A program made the position numbers and the translations under genes. The notes under the pieces are model-generated. The model was not told the origin of the DNA, did not search any database, and was given only the letters and a program-made list of their open reading frames with translations. Shown one piece after another: positions 14,832 to 24,385 of a stretch of 64,000 nucleotides of DNA. Source of the DNA: Candidatus Hydrogenedentota bacterium (GTDB lineage Bacteria; Hydrogenedentota; Hydrogenedentia; Hydrogenedentales; JAEUWI01). Each line of letters opens with the position of its first letter. The stretch's first letter is position 1. The stretch lies in NCBI GenBank assembly GCA_019637335.1, contig JAHBVV010000035.1, positions 1 through 64,000 on the forward strand. The letters are read 5' to 3'.

Positions 14832-17732
14832 ATGTCGTTGCGTAGCTCCCGTTTCACCCTGTTGGTGCTCTCGATACCCATCGTGGTCGCCGCGCTTGTC
14901 GGGTTTTGGATGTGCCTCAGGGATACAGCGCCGCCGCAGACCGCCGACACGGAGAGCGAACCGGGCGCACTGGGCGAACCGGCCCCGGAGCCGCAGCCCG
15001 CGCAGGCGCCGTTGCCCACCGTCCCGATGCCCGGTCCCGTGGCGACGCCCGGGCAGTTTGCGGGACAGCTCTACGCCGACACCGGAAAGCCGCTGGCCGG
15101 CGCCGAGGTGAACATCCTTCTGCTGTCGCCGGCGGCGGGCGCGCCGCCGAATACGCCGGCCGAGCCGTTCCGCGTGGATCTGGACGAAGGCGGGCGCTTT
15201 TCCGCCGCCCTGCCCTTCGGCGCGTTCAGGGCGACCGTCGAGACCGGCGATCGCTTCGCCGAACACCGCTTTGAATTGTCCGCCGCGCGCCCGTCGGAAT
15301 ACTGGACGCAGATCGTGGGGTCCGCGGGCTGGATATCGGGCCGGGTGGTCGGCGCGGACGGCCAGGGCAAAGCCGATGTCCCCCTGGCCGCCATGCGCGA
15401 CCGGACGGACTATGCCTACGAAAAACTGCGGATCCCCGCGGATGGCGGGGCCGTCAGCGATGAGACCGGCGCCTTTCAGATCCGCGTGCCCGCCTCGGCG
15501 CCGCACCTGTGGCAGATCGCGGCGCTCCGGCACGGCGCCGTCGCGGCGCTGTCGCCTTCGGTCACGCCCGGCGCGGACGGCGTCGTGCTGCGCCTGCCGG
15601 AGGACGTCACGCTCCGGGGCCGCGTCCTGGCGGCGGGCACGGAGGACCCCGTTGCGGGGTTCACGTTGCTTCTGGAATCGCGCCCCTTCTTTGCGGGCGC
15701 GCTGGAAGTGACGACCGGGGACGATGGCGGCTTCACCCTGGAGGCGCTGCCGCAGGGGCGCTACGCCATTGCGCCCGCGGAGGGGTCGGTTTTGCTCACC
15801 GGCGACACCGACATCGACACGTGGGGCATGGCCGAGATGGATCTCGCCCTGTTCACGAGTTTGGGCAGTACGGTGGAGGGGCGGGTCCTCAGCGCAGACG
15901 GCGAGGCCATGCCGGGCATTGAGGTGCGCGTCATGCGCAAACGGGATACGTGGCGAGGGGAAAGCGGGGACGGCGGCGCCTACCGCGTCACCGGCCTGCC
16001 GCCCGGCGAACTCGATATCCGGGCCTGGTCGGAAAGTGGCCTGTTGACGGAGCCCGCCACCATCGTGTTTGGCGAAGCCCCGGAGACCATCCAGAAGGAC
16101 CTCATCGTCGCCTGTAATCCTGTGCGCGGGCGCGTCCTCCTGCCGGACGGCGCCCCGGTGGAGGGCGCGGTGGTGCAAGCGCGGAGCGAAGGCGCGCTCG
16201 TGCGCGCGACGTCGGGCGCGGATGGCGCCTTCGATCTACCCTGCGTGCCGGGCCACGAACTCTACCTGATCGCGAAGGCGGACGGGCGGGAAAGCGCCGA
16301 GTACGGCCCGATCCCGCCGGCGGAAGCGGCGGAGGGCGGCGTCGAATTGGTACTCGATTTCGCGTGGGACGGTTTCATCGCCGGGCGGGTGGTGGATGGC
16401 GGCGGCCGCCCGCTGCCCTTTGCGAAAGTCGCGCTGAACCCGGTCTCCGGCCAGCGGGTCCAGTTTTCCGCTTCCACAACCACCGACCGCAACGGCCTCT
16501 TCGCCCTCGTCGCCGGTACGCCGGAGGAGTATGAGATCAAGGTCAGTCCGCAAGTGTCCGGCTTTGGGGAACTCGTTGTAAAGGGCTGCGCGCTGCCGGT
16601 TACGCTGGGTCCCGGCGAGCGGCGCACGGGGCTTGTAGTGGAGTGTTCGTACCCGCGGGGCGCCATCGAGGGCACGGTAACCGATGCGTCGGGCCGGCCC
16701 GTCGGCGGGGCCACGGTCAACGCGCTGGGATCGGGCTCGAACGGCGTGGCCACCAGCCGGGGCGACGGCGCCTTCGGCATCGCCGGGCTCGAAGAACTCC
16801 CGCACATCGTCGTGGTCCAGCATCCCGATTTCGTCCTCGCGCGGCAGGACGACATCATCCCCGACGCGCGCGGCCTGCAATTCAGGCTGCAGCCCCGGCC
16901 CCTGCTGCGCGTGATCGCGGCGGACGCGAAAAGCAACGCGCCCGTGGAGCGGTTCAGCGCCGCCCTGCTGTCAACGGCCCAGCGATACCCGGTCTTCGGC
17001 CCCGCCGCGGTGTCCAGCCCCGAGGGCATCCTGGAGGCGCGGGTGGATACCGGGGCCCTGGAATCGAGCGTGACGCTTCAGGTGGTAAGCGAGGGCTATA
17101 TGACGTACGAGGAGCCGGTGCGCTTGGATTCAAGCGCGCCGGAGCACGAGTTCCGCGTCGCCCTGGCGAAGGCGGAATTCACGCTGCACGGCGTAGTACG
17201 CGATCTCGGCGGCGCGCCCCTGCCCGGCGCCGCCATCCACCTCGACGCGCTGCCGCGCAACCTCGCCATGACCGTGGTTGGCGGCCCCCCCGGCTCGCCC
17301 GTTGGCGGCGCGGTTCCCGGCGCGATGCCCGGGTCGGAACCCGACGCCGTGGCGGATGCCGAGGGCCGCTTTGAACTCAGCCTCGCGGACGGTGAGCCGC
17401 GCACGGTCTTCGCCGCGTTGGACGGCTATGCGCCCGACTCCGCGACCGGCGTCCCCGGCGAGTCGCTGGTGCTTGAACTGCCCGAAGCGGGCGCCGTGGT
17501 GGTGTATGTGCTCAAGGGCGGCGAACCGCTCATGGGCGCGCGGCTCTCGCTCGCGCCCGACGGCCTCCGCGGCGGGACCCATCACAACGGCGCCCTGCAA
17601 TGGACCGCCGTACGGCCCGGCCCCGCCACCCTCGAAGTCACCGAGAGCCGAGAGCCCGACGCCCCCGTTCAAACCGTGGAGATCGACGTGCAGGCGGGCC
17701 AGGTAACCGAAGTCACGGTGACGTTTCCGTAG
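14832..17732 (+). CDS. Large membrane-anchored protein with carboxypeptidase regulatory-like repeats
   Basis: This is a 966-residue envelope protein. One N-terminal membrane segment (FTLLVLSIPIVVAALVGFW, residues about 7-26) is followed by an acidic Pro/Glu linker. The rest is about eight consecutive CarboxypepD_reg-like/transthyretin-type beta domains, recognised by repeated G-x-V-x-[DG]-x-x-G-x-P-[LVI] starts such as GRVVDGGGRPLPFAKVAL, GTVTDASGRPVGGATVNA and GVVRDLGGAPLPGAAIHL. Such repeats usually act as extracellular spacers or binding modules. ATG 14832 has GAGG 7 bases upstream; the open frame back to 14721 runs into repeat DNA. The 3' end is directly followed by a 291-bp repeat array. 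The ligand is unknown. Confidence 0.85.
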   Translation: MSLRSSRFTLLVLSIPIVVAALVGFWMCLRDTAPPQTADTESEPGALGEPAPEPQPAQAPLPTVPMPGPVATPGQFAGQLYADTGKPLAGAEVNILLLSPAAGAPPNTPAEPFRVDLDEGGRFSAALPFGAFRATVETGDRFAEHRFELSAARPSEYWTQIVGSAGWISGRVVGADGQGKADVPLAAMRDRTDYAYEKLRIPADGGAVSDETGAFQIRVPASAPHLWQIAALRHGAVAALSPSVTPGADGVVLRLPEDVTLRGRVLAAGTEDPVAGFTLLLESRPFFAGALEVTTGDDGGFTLEALPQGRYAIAPAEGSVLLTGDTDIDTWGMAEMDLALFTSLGSTVEGRVLSADGEAMPGIEVRVMRKRDTWRGESGDGGAYRVTGLPPGELDIRAWSESGLLTEPATIVFGEAPETIQKDLIVACNPVRGRVLLPDGAPVEGAVVQARSEGALVRATSGADGAFDLPCVPGHELYLIAKADGRESAEYGPIPPAEAAEGGVELVLDFAWDGFIAGRVVDGGGRPLPFAKVALNPVSGQRVQFSASTTTDRNGLFALVAGTPEEYEIKVSPQVSGFGELVVKGCALPVTLGPGERRTGLVVECSYPRGAIEGTVTDASGRPVGGATVNALGSGSNGVATSRGDGAFGIAGLEELPHIVVVQHPDFVLARQDDIIPDARGLQFRLQPRPLLRVIAADAKSNAPVERFSAALLSTAQRYPVFGPAAVSSPEGILEARVDTGALESSVTLQVVSEGYMTYEEPVRLDSSAPEHEFRVALAKAEFTLHGVVRDLGGAPLPGAAIHLDALPRNLAMTVVGGPPGSPVGGAVPGAMPGSEPDAVADAEGRFELSLADGEPRTVFAALDGYAPDSATGVPGESLVLELPEAGAVVVYVLKGGEPLMGARLSLAPDGLRGGTHHNGALQWTAVRPGPATLEVTESREPDAPVQTVEIDVQAGQVTEVTVTFP

Positions 17733-17744
17733 CAAACCAACCAG

Positions 17745-18605
17745 GGGACGTACCGCCGCACAAACGCCCGAGCTCGCGACGCATACCTTCGCGTAATCCA
17801 GATCCCGCCTACCCGAGCGGCAGACGCCCCAACGCGGGGGTATGTCCCGGCCGGGGTAGCAGAAGACCAGCTGCGATTATCCGCCGACCCCATCCGGGAT
17901 AGCCGCAAACCGCCGTCGACCCCATCCGGGACGGGCACGCGCCCTGGCGCTTTCGCGGAAGACACCCGCGCCCCTTGCTGGACGCCAGCCCACCCTGCGA
18001 ACTGCCGGTTGCGAGCGCGAGTCCGTCCCTTGCGAGGGACGTACCGCCGCACAATCGCCGAACCCGGCGAGGCGCACCCACGCGTAATCCGGAACCCGCC
18101 TACCCGGGCGGCAGACGCCCCAACGCGGGGGTATGTCCCGGCCGGGGTAGCAGAAGACCAGCTGCGATTATCCGCCGACCCCATCCGGGATAGCCGCAAA
18201 CCGCCGCCGACCCCATCCGGGACGGGCACGCGCCCTGGCGCTTTCGTGGATGACACCCGCGCCCATTGCTGGACGCCAGCCCACCCTGCGAACTTCCGGT
18301 TGCGAGCGCGAGTTCGTCCCTTGCGAGGGACGTACCGCCGCACAAACGCCCAAGCTCGCGACGCACCCACGCGTAATCCAAATCCCGCTTACCCGAGCGG
18401 CACACGCCCCAACGCGGGGGTATGTCCCGGTCCGGGGTAGCAGTAGACCGCCGTCGACCGCATCCGGGATGGCCGTAAACCGCCGTCGACCCCATCCGGG
18501 ACGGGCACGCGCCCTGGCGCTTTCGTGGATGACACCCGCGCCCCTTGCTGGACGCCAGCCCACCCTGCGAACATCCGGTCGTGAGCGCGAGTTCGTCCCT
18601 TGCGA
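17745..18605. repeat. 291-bp tandem repeat, three copies
   Basis: The start motif GGGACGTACCGCCGCA occurs at 17745, 18036 and 18327, and GGGACGTACC again at 18606, giving periods of 291, 291 and 279. The block fills the whole gap between two convergent genes and holds many GC hairpins. No coding potential is convincing, since frames are open merely because the unit is long and GC-rich. Confidence 0.9.
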
Positions 18606-18630
18606 GGGACGTACCCGCTCCCCGCCAAGC

Positions 18631-19530
18631 TCACTCCAGCAGCCCGCGGACGCGCAGCCACGCAATCAGATGCCCCGGCCAGGTCGCGAAGGCGGCGTCG
18701 CCCCCGCCGAGCCCGAGTCCGTGGCGGCCCTTTTCGTAGATGTGCATCTCGGCGGGCACGCCGGCCTGGTGCAGCGCCAGGTAAAGCTGGACCGCATTCT
18801 CCACCGGCACCGCCTGATCCTCCGAGGTGTGCACGAGGAAGGCCGGCGGCGTGTCGGCGGTCACTTGCCGCTCCAGCGAATACCGCTCCACCAGCGCCGG
18901 ATCGGGGTTCTCGCCCAGCAGGTTCTTCCGCGATCCCCGGTGGGTGAAATCGTCCCGCATCGTGATCACCGGATACACCGGAACCATGAAGTCCGGGCGC
19001 GCCGATTCCCGATCCGCCGGATCCGCCGCGCTGGGGTCGCCCGCCGCGTGCAGAATGCCCGTGCTCGCGGTCAGGTGGCCGCCCGCGGAAAACCCGAGGA
19101 TGCCAATGCGATCCGGTCGCACGCCCCATTCCGCCGCGCGATGCCGCACCGTGCGAACGGCCCGCTGCGCGTCCTGAAGCGGAATCGGATGCCCGTAGTC
19201 CGGCGCATGGCGGTACTGCAACACAAACGCGGCAATCCCCTCGCCAATCAGCCACTGCGCCACCTGTTCGCCCTCGTGATCGATCGCCAGGTGGCCGTAG
19301 CCCCCGCCGGGGCACACCACAATCCCCGTCCCCGTCGCCTTCCCCGAAGCCGGCAGGTACACCGTGATGGACGGCTCGTGGCCGGCGCCGGTTCCGACCG
19401 CGCCCGGCGCGCCCGCTGGCCAGAGCAGCAACTTTTCACCCGTCAGCACCGGCGGATCCGCCGCAAGCACCGGCATCGCCACTGCAATCAGCATGGGAGC
19501 AATAATAATTGAAAACAGCCGACGCAACAT
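18631..19530 (-). CDS. Secreted alpha/beta hydrolase (carbohydrate esterase-like)
   Basis: This is a 299-residue serine esterase with a signal peptide ending near LAADPP (residue about 24). Catalytic features are the oxyanion motif CPGGGYGHLA (near residue 73), the nucleophile elbow GFSAGGH (Ser near residue 149), the Asp in HTSEDQAVP (near 243) and the His in KGRHGLG (near 271). This is the layout of BD-FAE/acetyl-xylan-esterase-type hydrolases that remove acyl groups from plant polysaccharides. AAGGA lies about 9 bases upstream of ATG 19530. It is monocistronic between repeat blocks. Export to the periplasm or outside is predicted; the exact ester substrate is not visible. Confidence 0.85.
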   Translation of the reverse strand: MLRRLFSIIIAPMLIAVAMPVLAADPPVLTGEKLLLWPAGAPGAVGTGAGHEPSITVYLPASGKATGTGIVVCPGGGYGHLAIDHEGEQVAQWLIGEGIAAFVLQYRHAPDYGHPIPLQDAQRAVRTVRHRAAEWGVRPDRIGILGFSAGGHLTASTGILHAAGDPSAADPADRESARPDFMVPVYPVITMRDDFTHRGSRKNLLGENPDPALVERYSLERQVTADTPPAFLVHTSEDQAVPVENAVQLYLALHQAGVPAEMHIYEKGRHGLGLGGGDAAFATWPGHLIAWLRVRGLLE

Positions 19531-19619
19531 GGAAAGCCATCCTTTCGTATCCGTTTATTCGTTGTACGTGCACCCCGGTCCATGTTGTGGACCGGCACAT
19601 CCGAAGTAACCGTGCAGTC

Positions 19620-19965
19620 GATCATGACGCGATGCGTCACCCATTGAGGATGAAAATGGTCGGCGGCTTCGCCGCCTGGCAGGCGGGGACGCCTGCGCTC
19701 CCAGCCTTTGCCGCTTCCTTCTTTGGGATTCTGTAATCTGGTTTGTATGAGGCAGTTGTGGTGATGCTGAGGCGCTTTTGTTCGGAGCAGCCGATCATGA
19801 CGCGATGCGTCACCTATTGAGGATGAAAATGGACGGCGGCTTCGCCGCCTGGCAGGCGGGGACGCCTGCGCTCCCAGCCTTTGCCGCTTCCTTCTTTGGG
19901 ATACTGTAATCTGGTTTGTATGAGGCAGTTGTGGTGATGCTGAGGCGCTTTTGTTCGGAGCAGGC
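19620..19965. repeat. 173-bp repeat in tandem, two copies
   Basis: Copies start at 19620 and 19793 (period 173). Each contains GGCGGCTTCGCCGCC and GCAGGCGGGGACGCCTGCGC hairpins and the segment TGTAATCTGGTTTGTATGAG. A third copy lies at 55665-55860 with a 25-base insertion, and a fragment is at 2232-2260. No gene is supported in 19531-20034. Confidence 0.88.
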
Positions 19966-20034
19966 GTCCCGCGTGTACTCAGCGCCGGGCGCAACGGGAT
20001 CGCGTACCTCGAGGCCCGATACACACCAAACCGC

Positions 20035-20832
20035 CTACCGGAGCCCGAGCACATCCTGCATGTCATACAGCCCCGGCTTCGCCTTCAACGCAAAGCGCGC
20101 CGCCGACAGCGCGCCATTCGCGTAGTGGTCCCGCGTGGCCGAGCGGTGCGACAATTCGATCCGCTCGCCCTGGCCAATGAAAAACACCGTGTGATCCCCG
20201 ATCACGTCGCCGCCGCGCAGCGCGTGCACGCCGATCTCATCCCGGGGCCGCTCGCCGATCAGGCCCTCGCGCCCATGCACCACGTTTTCGTCGTAGCGCA
20301 GGCCCAGCGCCTCCGCCGCGTTCTCCGCCAGCCGCACCGCCGTGCCGCTCGGGCTGTCCTTCTTCAGGTTATGGTGGATCTCCATCACCTCGCAGTTATA
20401 ATCCAGGCCCAGTTTCTCCGCCGCCACCGTCGTCAGGTAGAACAGCAGGTTCACGCCCCGGCTCATGTTCGGCGCATATACGATCGCCCGCTTCTCCGAG
20501 AGCCCGCGCAGTTCCTCCACCTGCGCCGCCGAAAGTCCCGTCGTCCCGATGACGGACGGGATCCCCGCCGCCGCCGCCGCGCGCACATGATCCAGGCACA
20601 CCCCCGCATACGTGAAGTCGATCATGACGTCCGCCTTCGCCACCGCCTCCGCCGCGTCACCGCCCACCACCACGTCCTGGGGCCGCCCCGACTCCGCGCC
20701 CACATGCAGAATTGCGCCCGCGTTCCCCGGCGCGTCGAACGCGCTCCCAATCTCCGCGCCGTCCGCCGCCACGGTCATCTCCAGGATGCGGCGGCCCATC
20801 CGGCCCATCGCGCCCGCCATGCAAATCTTCAT
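20035..20832 (-). CDS. dapB: 4-hydroxy-tetrahydrodipicolinate reductase DapB
   Basis: This 265-residue cytosolic enzyme of lysine and diaminopimelate biosynthesis reduces hydroxytetrahydrodipicolinate with NAD(P)H. The N-terminal Rossmann motif is CMAGAMGRMGRRI. The catalytic segment EIHHNLKKDSPSGTA (near residue 140) has the paired His, the Lys and the SGTA substrate loop. The ending FALKAKPGLYDMQDVLGL is the standard DapB C-terminus. ATG 20832 is chosen because GGAGAA lies about 8 bases upstream and it gives the normal N-terminus; the frame is open to 20892. No other lysine genes are adjacent, so it is a lone housekeeping gene. Confidence 0.95.
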   Translation of the reverse strand: MKICMAGAMGRMGRRILEMTVAADGAEIGSAFDAPGNAGAILHVGAESGRPQDVVVGGDAAEAVAKADVMIDFTYAGVCLDHVRAAAAAGIPSVIGTTGLSAAQVEELRGLSEKRAIVYAPNMSRGVNLLFYLTTVAAEKLGLDYNCEVMEIHHNLKKDSPSGTAVRLAENAAEALGLRYDENVVHGREGLIGERPRDEIGVHALRGGDVIGDHTVFFIGQGERIELSHRSATRDHYANGALSAARFALKAKPGLYDMQDVLGLR

Positions 20833-21082
20833 CAAAGCTGTTCTCCGGTGTCGTGGAATCCGCGCCCAGCCCGGCAAGCTATCCAAAGCCACACGCGGCA
20901 GGCAAACGCCGATTATACCCGCTGCCGCCCGCCCCGGGAAAACGCCGGCATCCGCAACGCCGAGAAGCAGGCCAGGCGTCCCGCCCTTCGCTTCCCGCCA
21001 TATACTCGAATAAATGATGTACGATAAAGGTACTCAACCCAGGTTGCCGCCGCGTCGTGGGGACGCCGAGGAGGACGATTTC

Positions 21083-21790
21083 ATGGACCAGGAAAAGGAC
21101 ACGCCGGAACGCATGCCCCGCCTTGGACTGCTGCGCGGGACCTTCTACGCCCTGTTCGGCGTGCTGCGCGCCGCCGCGATACTCGCCGCCATCGCGCTCG
21201 CCGGGGCCGGCCTCTTCATCGCCTACGACGTCTACCTCTTCCTCCGGCACATCGTCGAAGAGCCCCAGGGTATCGTGCGCGAGTGGCAGGTCGTCGTACA
21301 GGCCGATCGCGCCCCGGCGGCCGCGCCCTTCGAGCCCATTCCCGAGGCCGCCGCGCCTCCGGCGGCAAGCATGCCCGAAGCGCCCGAAGCGCCGGATGCT
21401 CCGGCGCCCGCCGAAGTGGGAGAAGCGAGTCCCGACGCGCCCGCCCCGGCGTCGCAGCCGGAGGAGGTCCCGGACGCCGCCGCCACCACGGAACCGCCCT
21501 CGGAGCCGGACGCCATCGGCGAGGCCGCGGACGCGGAGGACTGGCGCGAGGAACGCGGTCTCCGGCGCCCCGGATTGCCCGCGCCCCGCGCGCCGGAACC
21601 CCAGGTGTCCTGGATCGCCCTCGCGGAACGGGCCCTCGATTCGCTCGAAGCCGGAAACGTCAACTGGCTCCTGGGGCTCGCCCTGCTGGTCGCCTTCTGC
21701 TGGATCATTGGCAAGATCCCCGGCATGTTGGTGCTTGCGGGCACGCGGCTGCTGGTGGAACTGTTCAAATCGCTCCGCGACGCGCCATAG
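21083..21790 (+). CDS. Membrane protein of unknown function with Pro/Ala/Glu-rich linker
   Basis: This is a 235-residue protein with two hydrophobic segments: residues about 17-48 (FYALFGVLRAAAILAAIALA onward) and about 192-215 (NWLLGLALLVAFCWIIGKIP). Between them lies a long Pro/Ala/Glu/Asp-rich low-complexity stretch (about 75-165) likely to be an extended periplasmic or cytosolic linker. ATG 21083 is chosen because GAGGAGG lies 8 bases upstream; the frame opens at 21014. I do not recognise the family. It is single, on the plus strand, divergent from dapB. Confidence 0.7.
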   Translation: MDQEKDTPERMPRLGLLRGTFYALFGVLRAAAILAAIALAGAGLFIAYDVYLFLRHIVEEPQGIVREWQVVVQADRAPAAAPFEPIPEAAAPPAASMPEAPEAPDAPAPAEVGEASPDAPAPASQPEEVPDAAATTEPPSEPDAIGEAADAEDWREERGLRRPGLPAPRAPEPQVSWIALAERALDSLEAGNVNWLLGLALLVAFCWIIGKIPGMLVLAGTRLLVELFKSLRDAP

Positions 21791-21886
21791 CGGACGCCCC
21801 CAGTGCAATCGCATTTAAACGCGATCTCGGTATATGGGCGTAAACTTGAGTCGATTTGGAACCTTGATTCAACGATAGTGAGCGTT

Positions 21887-21952
21887 TTGGAGCGCCGGCA
21901 TCGGTGCCGGCAAGGTCAAGGATTCGCCGCAGGCGAAATGCCGGCGCTCCAA
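21887..21952. repeat. Perfect 15-bp inverted repeat in the gap before the radical SAM gene
   Basis: TTGGAGCGCCGGCAT at 21887-21901 is the exact reverse complement of ATGCCGGCGCTCCAA at 21938-21952, with a second small hairpin inside. The GCCGGCGCTCC core is shared with the 50-bp repeat at 14534. It lies in the 345-base gap 21791-22135, where I see no gene. Confidence 0.75.
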
Positions 21953-22135
21953 TACGCGCCCTTTCTAACACTGAAGGTGGTTCATGTGGCGCTCGGCTCG
22001 AGTTGGAAGTTTAAATGCGATTGCCCTGGGACGCCACCGTCCGGCCCTTTCATGCGCCGCCGTCATGCGTTATACTGCGCGGGCAGCACGGGCCCGGCGC
22101 ACTGGCCGCGGGCCCCAACCAGGAATACCGGATTC

Positions 22136-23074
22136 ATGCCCGACACCACGGCCTCACCGACGCTCCATCCAAACGATTCCGATTGGCTGTACACGCCGGA
22201 CGGTACGCCCCGGGGCTACATCCAGCCCGCGCTCCTGCGCGAGCTCTGGTTTCACACGGGAACGGCCTGCAACCTCGCGTGCCCCTTCTGCCTTGAAGGC
22301 TCGGCGCCCGGCAACCACCGGCTCCAGCAGGTGACCCTGGCGGAGGTGCGCCCGTTGATTGATGAAGCAACCGAACTGGGCGTCGAGCAGTTCTCCTTCA
22401 CCGGCGGCGAGCCCTTCATCAACCGGGAAATCTTCGAAATTCTCCACTACGCGCTGGAGCGACGCCCCGGCATGGTACTGACCAATGGCACGCGGCCCGT
22501 CCAGAAGCGCTGGGACGATATTCTCGCCCTGCGCGGCGCCCGGCATCCGCTGCGCTTTCGGATCAGCCTCGATTACCCCGATCGCGATCGGCACGACGCC
22601 GGGCGCGGCGCGGGAAACTTCGCGCTCGCGCTCGATACCCTCGCGCGCCTGCACCAGGCCGGATTCACCGTCTCCATCGCCCGGCAAATGGACCAGGGCG
22701 AGGACACGCCCGCCGTTGAAGCCGCCTTCCGCGCGCATTTCCGCGCCGCCGGCCTCCCGGAGGACATCAATCAGGTCGCCTTCCCGGATTTCTACCTGCC
22801 CAGCAGCCACCCGTCCGGCGTGCCCCACATCACCACCGACTGCATGACCCGCTACCACACCGAAGCCTCCCGCGCGAACTTCATGTGTAATTTCAGCAAG
22901 ATGATCGTGAAAGTGAATGGCAAAATGCGCGTCTACGCCTGCACCCTGGTGGACGACGACCCGGACTACGACCTCGGCGGGACCCTGGAGGAGGCCATGC
23001 CGCGCCGGGTCATGCTGCGGCATCACCGCTGCTTCTCCTGTTTCCGCTACGGCGCCAGCTGCAGCGAATCGTGA
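22136..23074 (+). CDS. Radical SAM protein
   Basis: This is a 312-residue radical S-adenosylmethionine enzyme. The cluster motif is TACNLACPFC (Cys45, Cys49, Cys52), followed by the SAM-binding FSFTGGEPFINREI (near residue 84) and NGTRP (near 119). Cysteines near the C-terminus (CNFSK, YACTLVDDD and CFSCFRYGASC) form a shortened SPASM/twitch-like auxiliary cluster region. ATG 22136 has AGGA upstream; the open frame to 21803 passes through an inverted repeat and is not coding. It overlaps by GTGA with the iron-type alcohol dehydrogenase gene that follows, so the two are probably co-translated and work on one pathway. The substrate is unknown. Confidence 0.88.
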   Translation: MPDTTASPTLHPNDSDWLYTPDGTPRGYIQPALLRELWFHTGTACNLACPFCLEGSAPGNHRLQQVTLAEVRPLIDEATELGVEQFSFTGGEPFINREIFEILHYALERRPGMVLTNGTRPVQKRWDDILALRGARHPLRFRISLDYPDRDRHDAGRGAGNFALALDTLARLHQAGFTVSIARQMDQGEDTPAVEAAFRAHFRAAGLPEDINQVAFPDFYLPSSHPSGVPHITTDCMTRYHTEASRANFMCNFSKMIVKVNGKMRVYACTLVDDDPDYDLGGTLEEAMPRRVMLRHHRCFSCFRYGASCSES

Positions 23075-24249
23075 GCCCGCCGCCGGATAATCCCATGGAT
23101 TCGTTCTCGTACCACATGCCGGCGGAGGTGGTTTTCGGCGCGGATGCCCTCGACCGTCTCCCGAAACTCCTGGCGCCGTACCAGCGCCCCGCCATCGTGT
23201 GCGGCCGCGCGTCCGCCCGCCGGAGCGGCGCCCTCGATGCCGTCCTGGCGCGGGCCCCGGGCGCGATTATCCTGGATGGCGTCGCGGAGAACCCCGAGAC
23301 GGAAGCCTGCGACGAACTGGCCAGCGCATGCCGCGAGGCTCGGGCGGATGTTCTCGTCGCGCTCGGCGGCGGTAGCGTGCTCGATGCGGCCAAGGCCGTC
23401 GCGCTTCTGGCCCCCAACGGCGGGCGTTGCACAGACTACTTCGATCCGCCAGCGGACCCGATCAACCCCCTGCCGCTCATCGCCATACCAACCACCGCCG
23501 GCACGGGCAGCGAAGTGACGCCCTACGCCGTGCTGGTCGATTCGCACGCGCGGCGCAAAAAGACACTCAAACACCCCGGCCTCTTCCCCGCGGCGGCCCT
23601 GCTCGATCCCGCCCTGACCTTGTCGATGCCGCGCGATGTGACGCTCGCGACCGGCCTCGACGCCCTCAGCCAGGGGATGGAAGGTTTCGTGTCCCGGCGC
23701 GCCACGCCCATCACCGATCTCCTCGCGCTCGATGTCTGCCGGCGCGTCGCCGCCGCGCTGCCCTTGGCCTGCGCCGAGCCGGACAACCTCGGCGCACGCG
23801 GCGAACTCCTCTACGCCGCCATGCTCTCGGGCGTCGTCATCGCCCAGACCGGCACCACGTTGGTCCACGGCATGGGCTACTACTACACGCTCGAACACGG
23901 TATCGCGCACGGGGCCGCCAACGCGCTCCTGCTGCCCCCGGTGTTTCAATGGAACGCCGAGCACCTGCCCGGGAAGGTGGCCGCACTCGCCGAAGCCCTC
24001 GGAAACCCCTGCGCATCCAAGCCAGAATCCGCTGCAAAGGCAATCGCGACAGCGCTTTACCGCCTCTACGAAGCCCTCGAATTCGCGCCCGCGGCCCGGG
24101 ACCACGGCGTATCGCGTGACGCCGCGATCCAGTACGCCGCCGACATCGTCCAGGATCCCTACCGATTCAAGAATCAGGTCGGAAATCCCGATAAAGAATC
24201 GGTCCGATGGATATTTCTGGCGTCCTGGGCGGGCGAATCCGCATCATAG
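23071..24249 (+). CDS. Iron-containing alcohol dehydrogenase family protein with altered metal site
   Basis: This is a group III (Fe-ADH/dehydroquinate synthase-like) enzyme of about 390 residues. Family features are FSYHMPAEVVFGADAL at the N-terminus, the nucleotide loop ALGGGSVLDAAKAVALL, and PTTAGTGSEVTPYAV. The metal site normally has Asp-x3-His and two later His. Here TGLDALSQGMEGF has Gln where the His is expected, whereas LVHGMGYYY and EHGIAHGAAN keep both later His, 14 residues apart; the usual His of HAMAH is Tyr. The metal or activity may therefore differ. Translation may start at GTG 23071, overlapping the radical SAM stop codon, or at ATG 23095, which gives the usual short N-terminus; neither has a clear ribosome-binding site. 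Confidence 0.85.
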   Translation: MSPPPDNPMDSFSYHMPAEVVFGADALDRLPKLLAPYQRPAIVCGRASARRSGALDAVLARAPGAIILDGVAENPETEACDELASACREARADVLVALGGGSVLDAAKAVALLAPNGGRCTDYFDPPADPINPLPLIAIPTTAGTGSEVTPYAVLVDSHARRKKTLKHPGLFPAAALLDPALTLSMPRDVTLATGLDALSQGMEGFVSRRATPITDLLALDVCRRVAAALPLACAEPDNLGARGELLYAAMLSGVVIAQTGTTLVHGMGYYYTLEHGIAHGAANALLLPPVFQWNAEHLPGKVAALAEALGNPCASKPESAAKAIATALYRLYEALEFAPAARDHGVSRDAAIQYAADIVQDPYRFKNQVGNPDKESVRWIFLASWAGESAS

Positions 24250-24385
24250 TGGAACGGTTGCGGCCCGTGACGCCGATCAGACCAACTTTTTTCGCAATCG
24301 CGCTAAAGTCTGGCGTATGATTGCCGATAAGCAGAATGTGATGATCAGGTAAGTGCCCCGGGTGGGCGCCTGAGGAGTAAGTAAC

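Noticed and set aside
18250-19512. Plus-strand open frame of 420 codons over the esterase gene and the 291-bp repeats
   Set aside because: It runs through non-coding tandem repeats and then antisense to a well-supported alpha/beta hydrolase.
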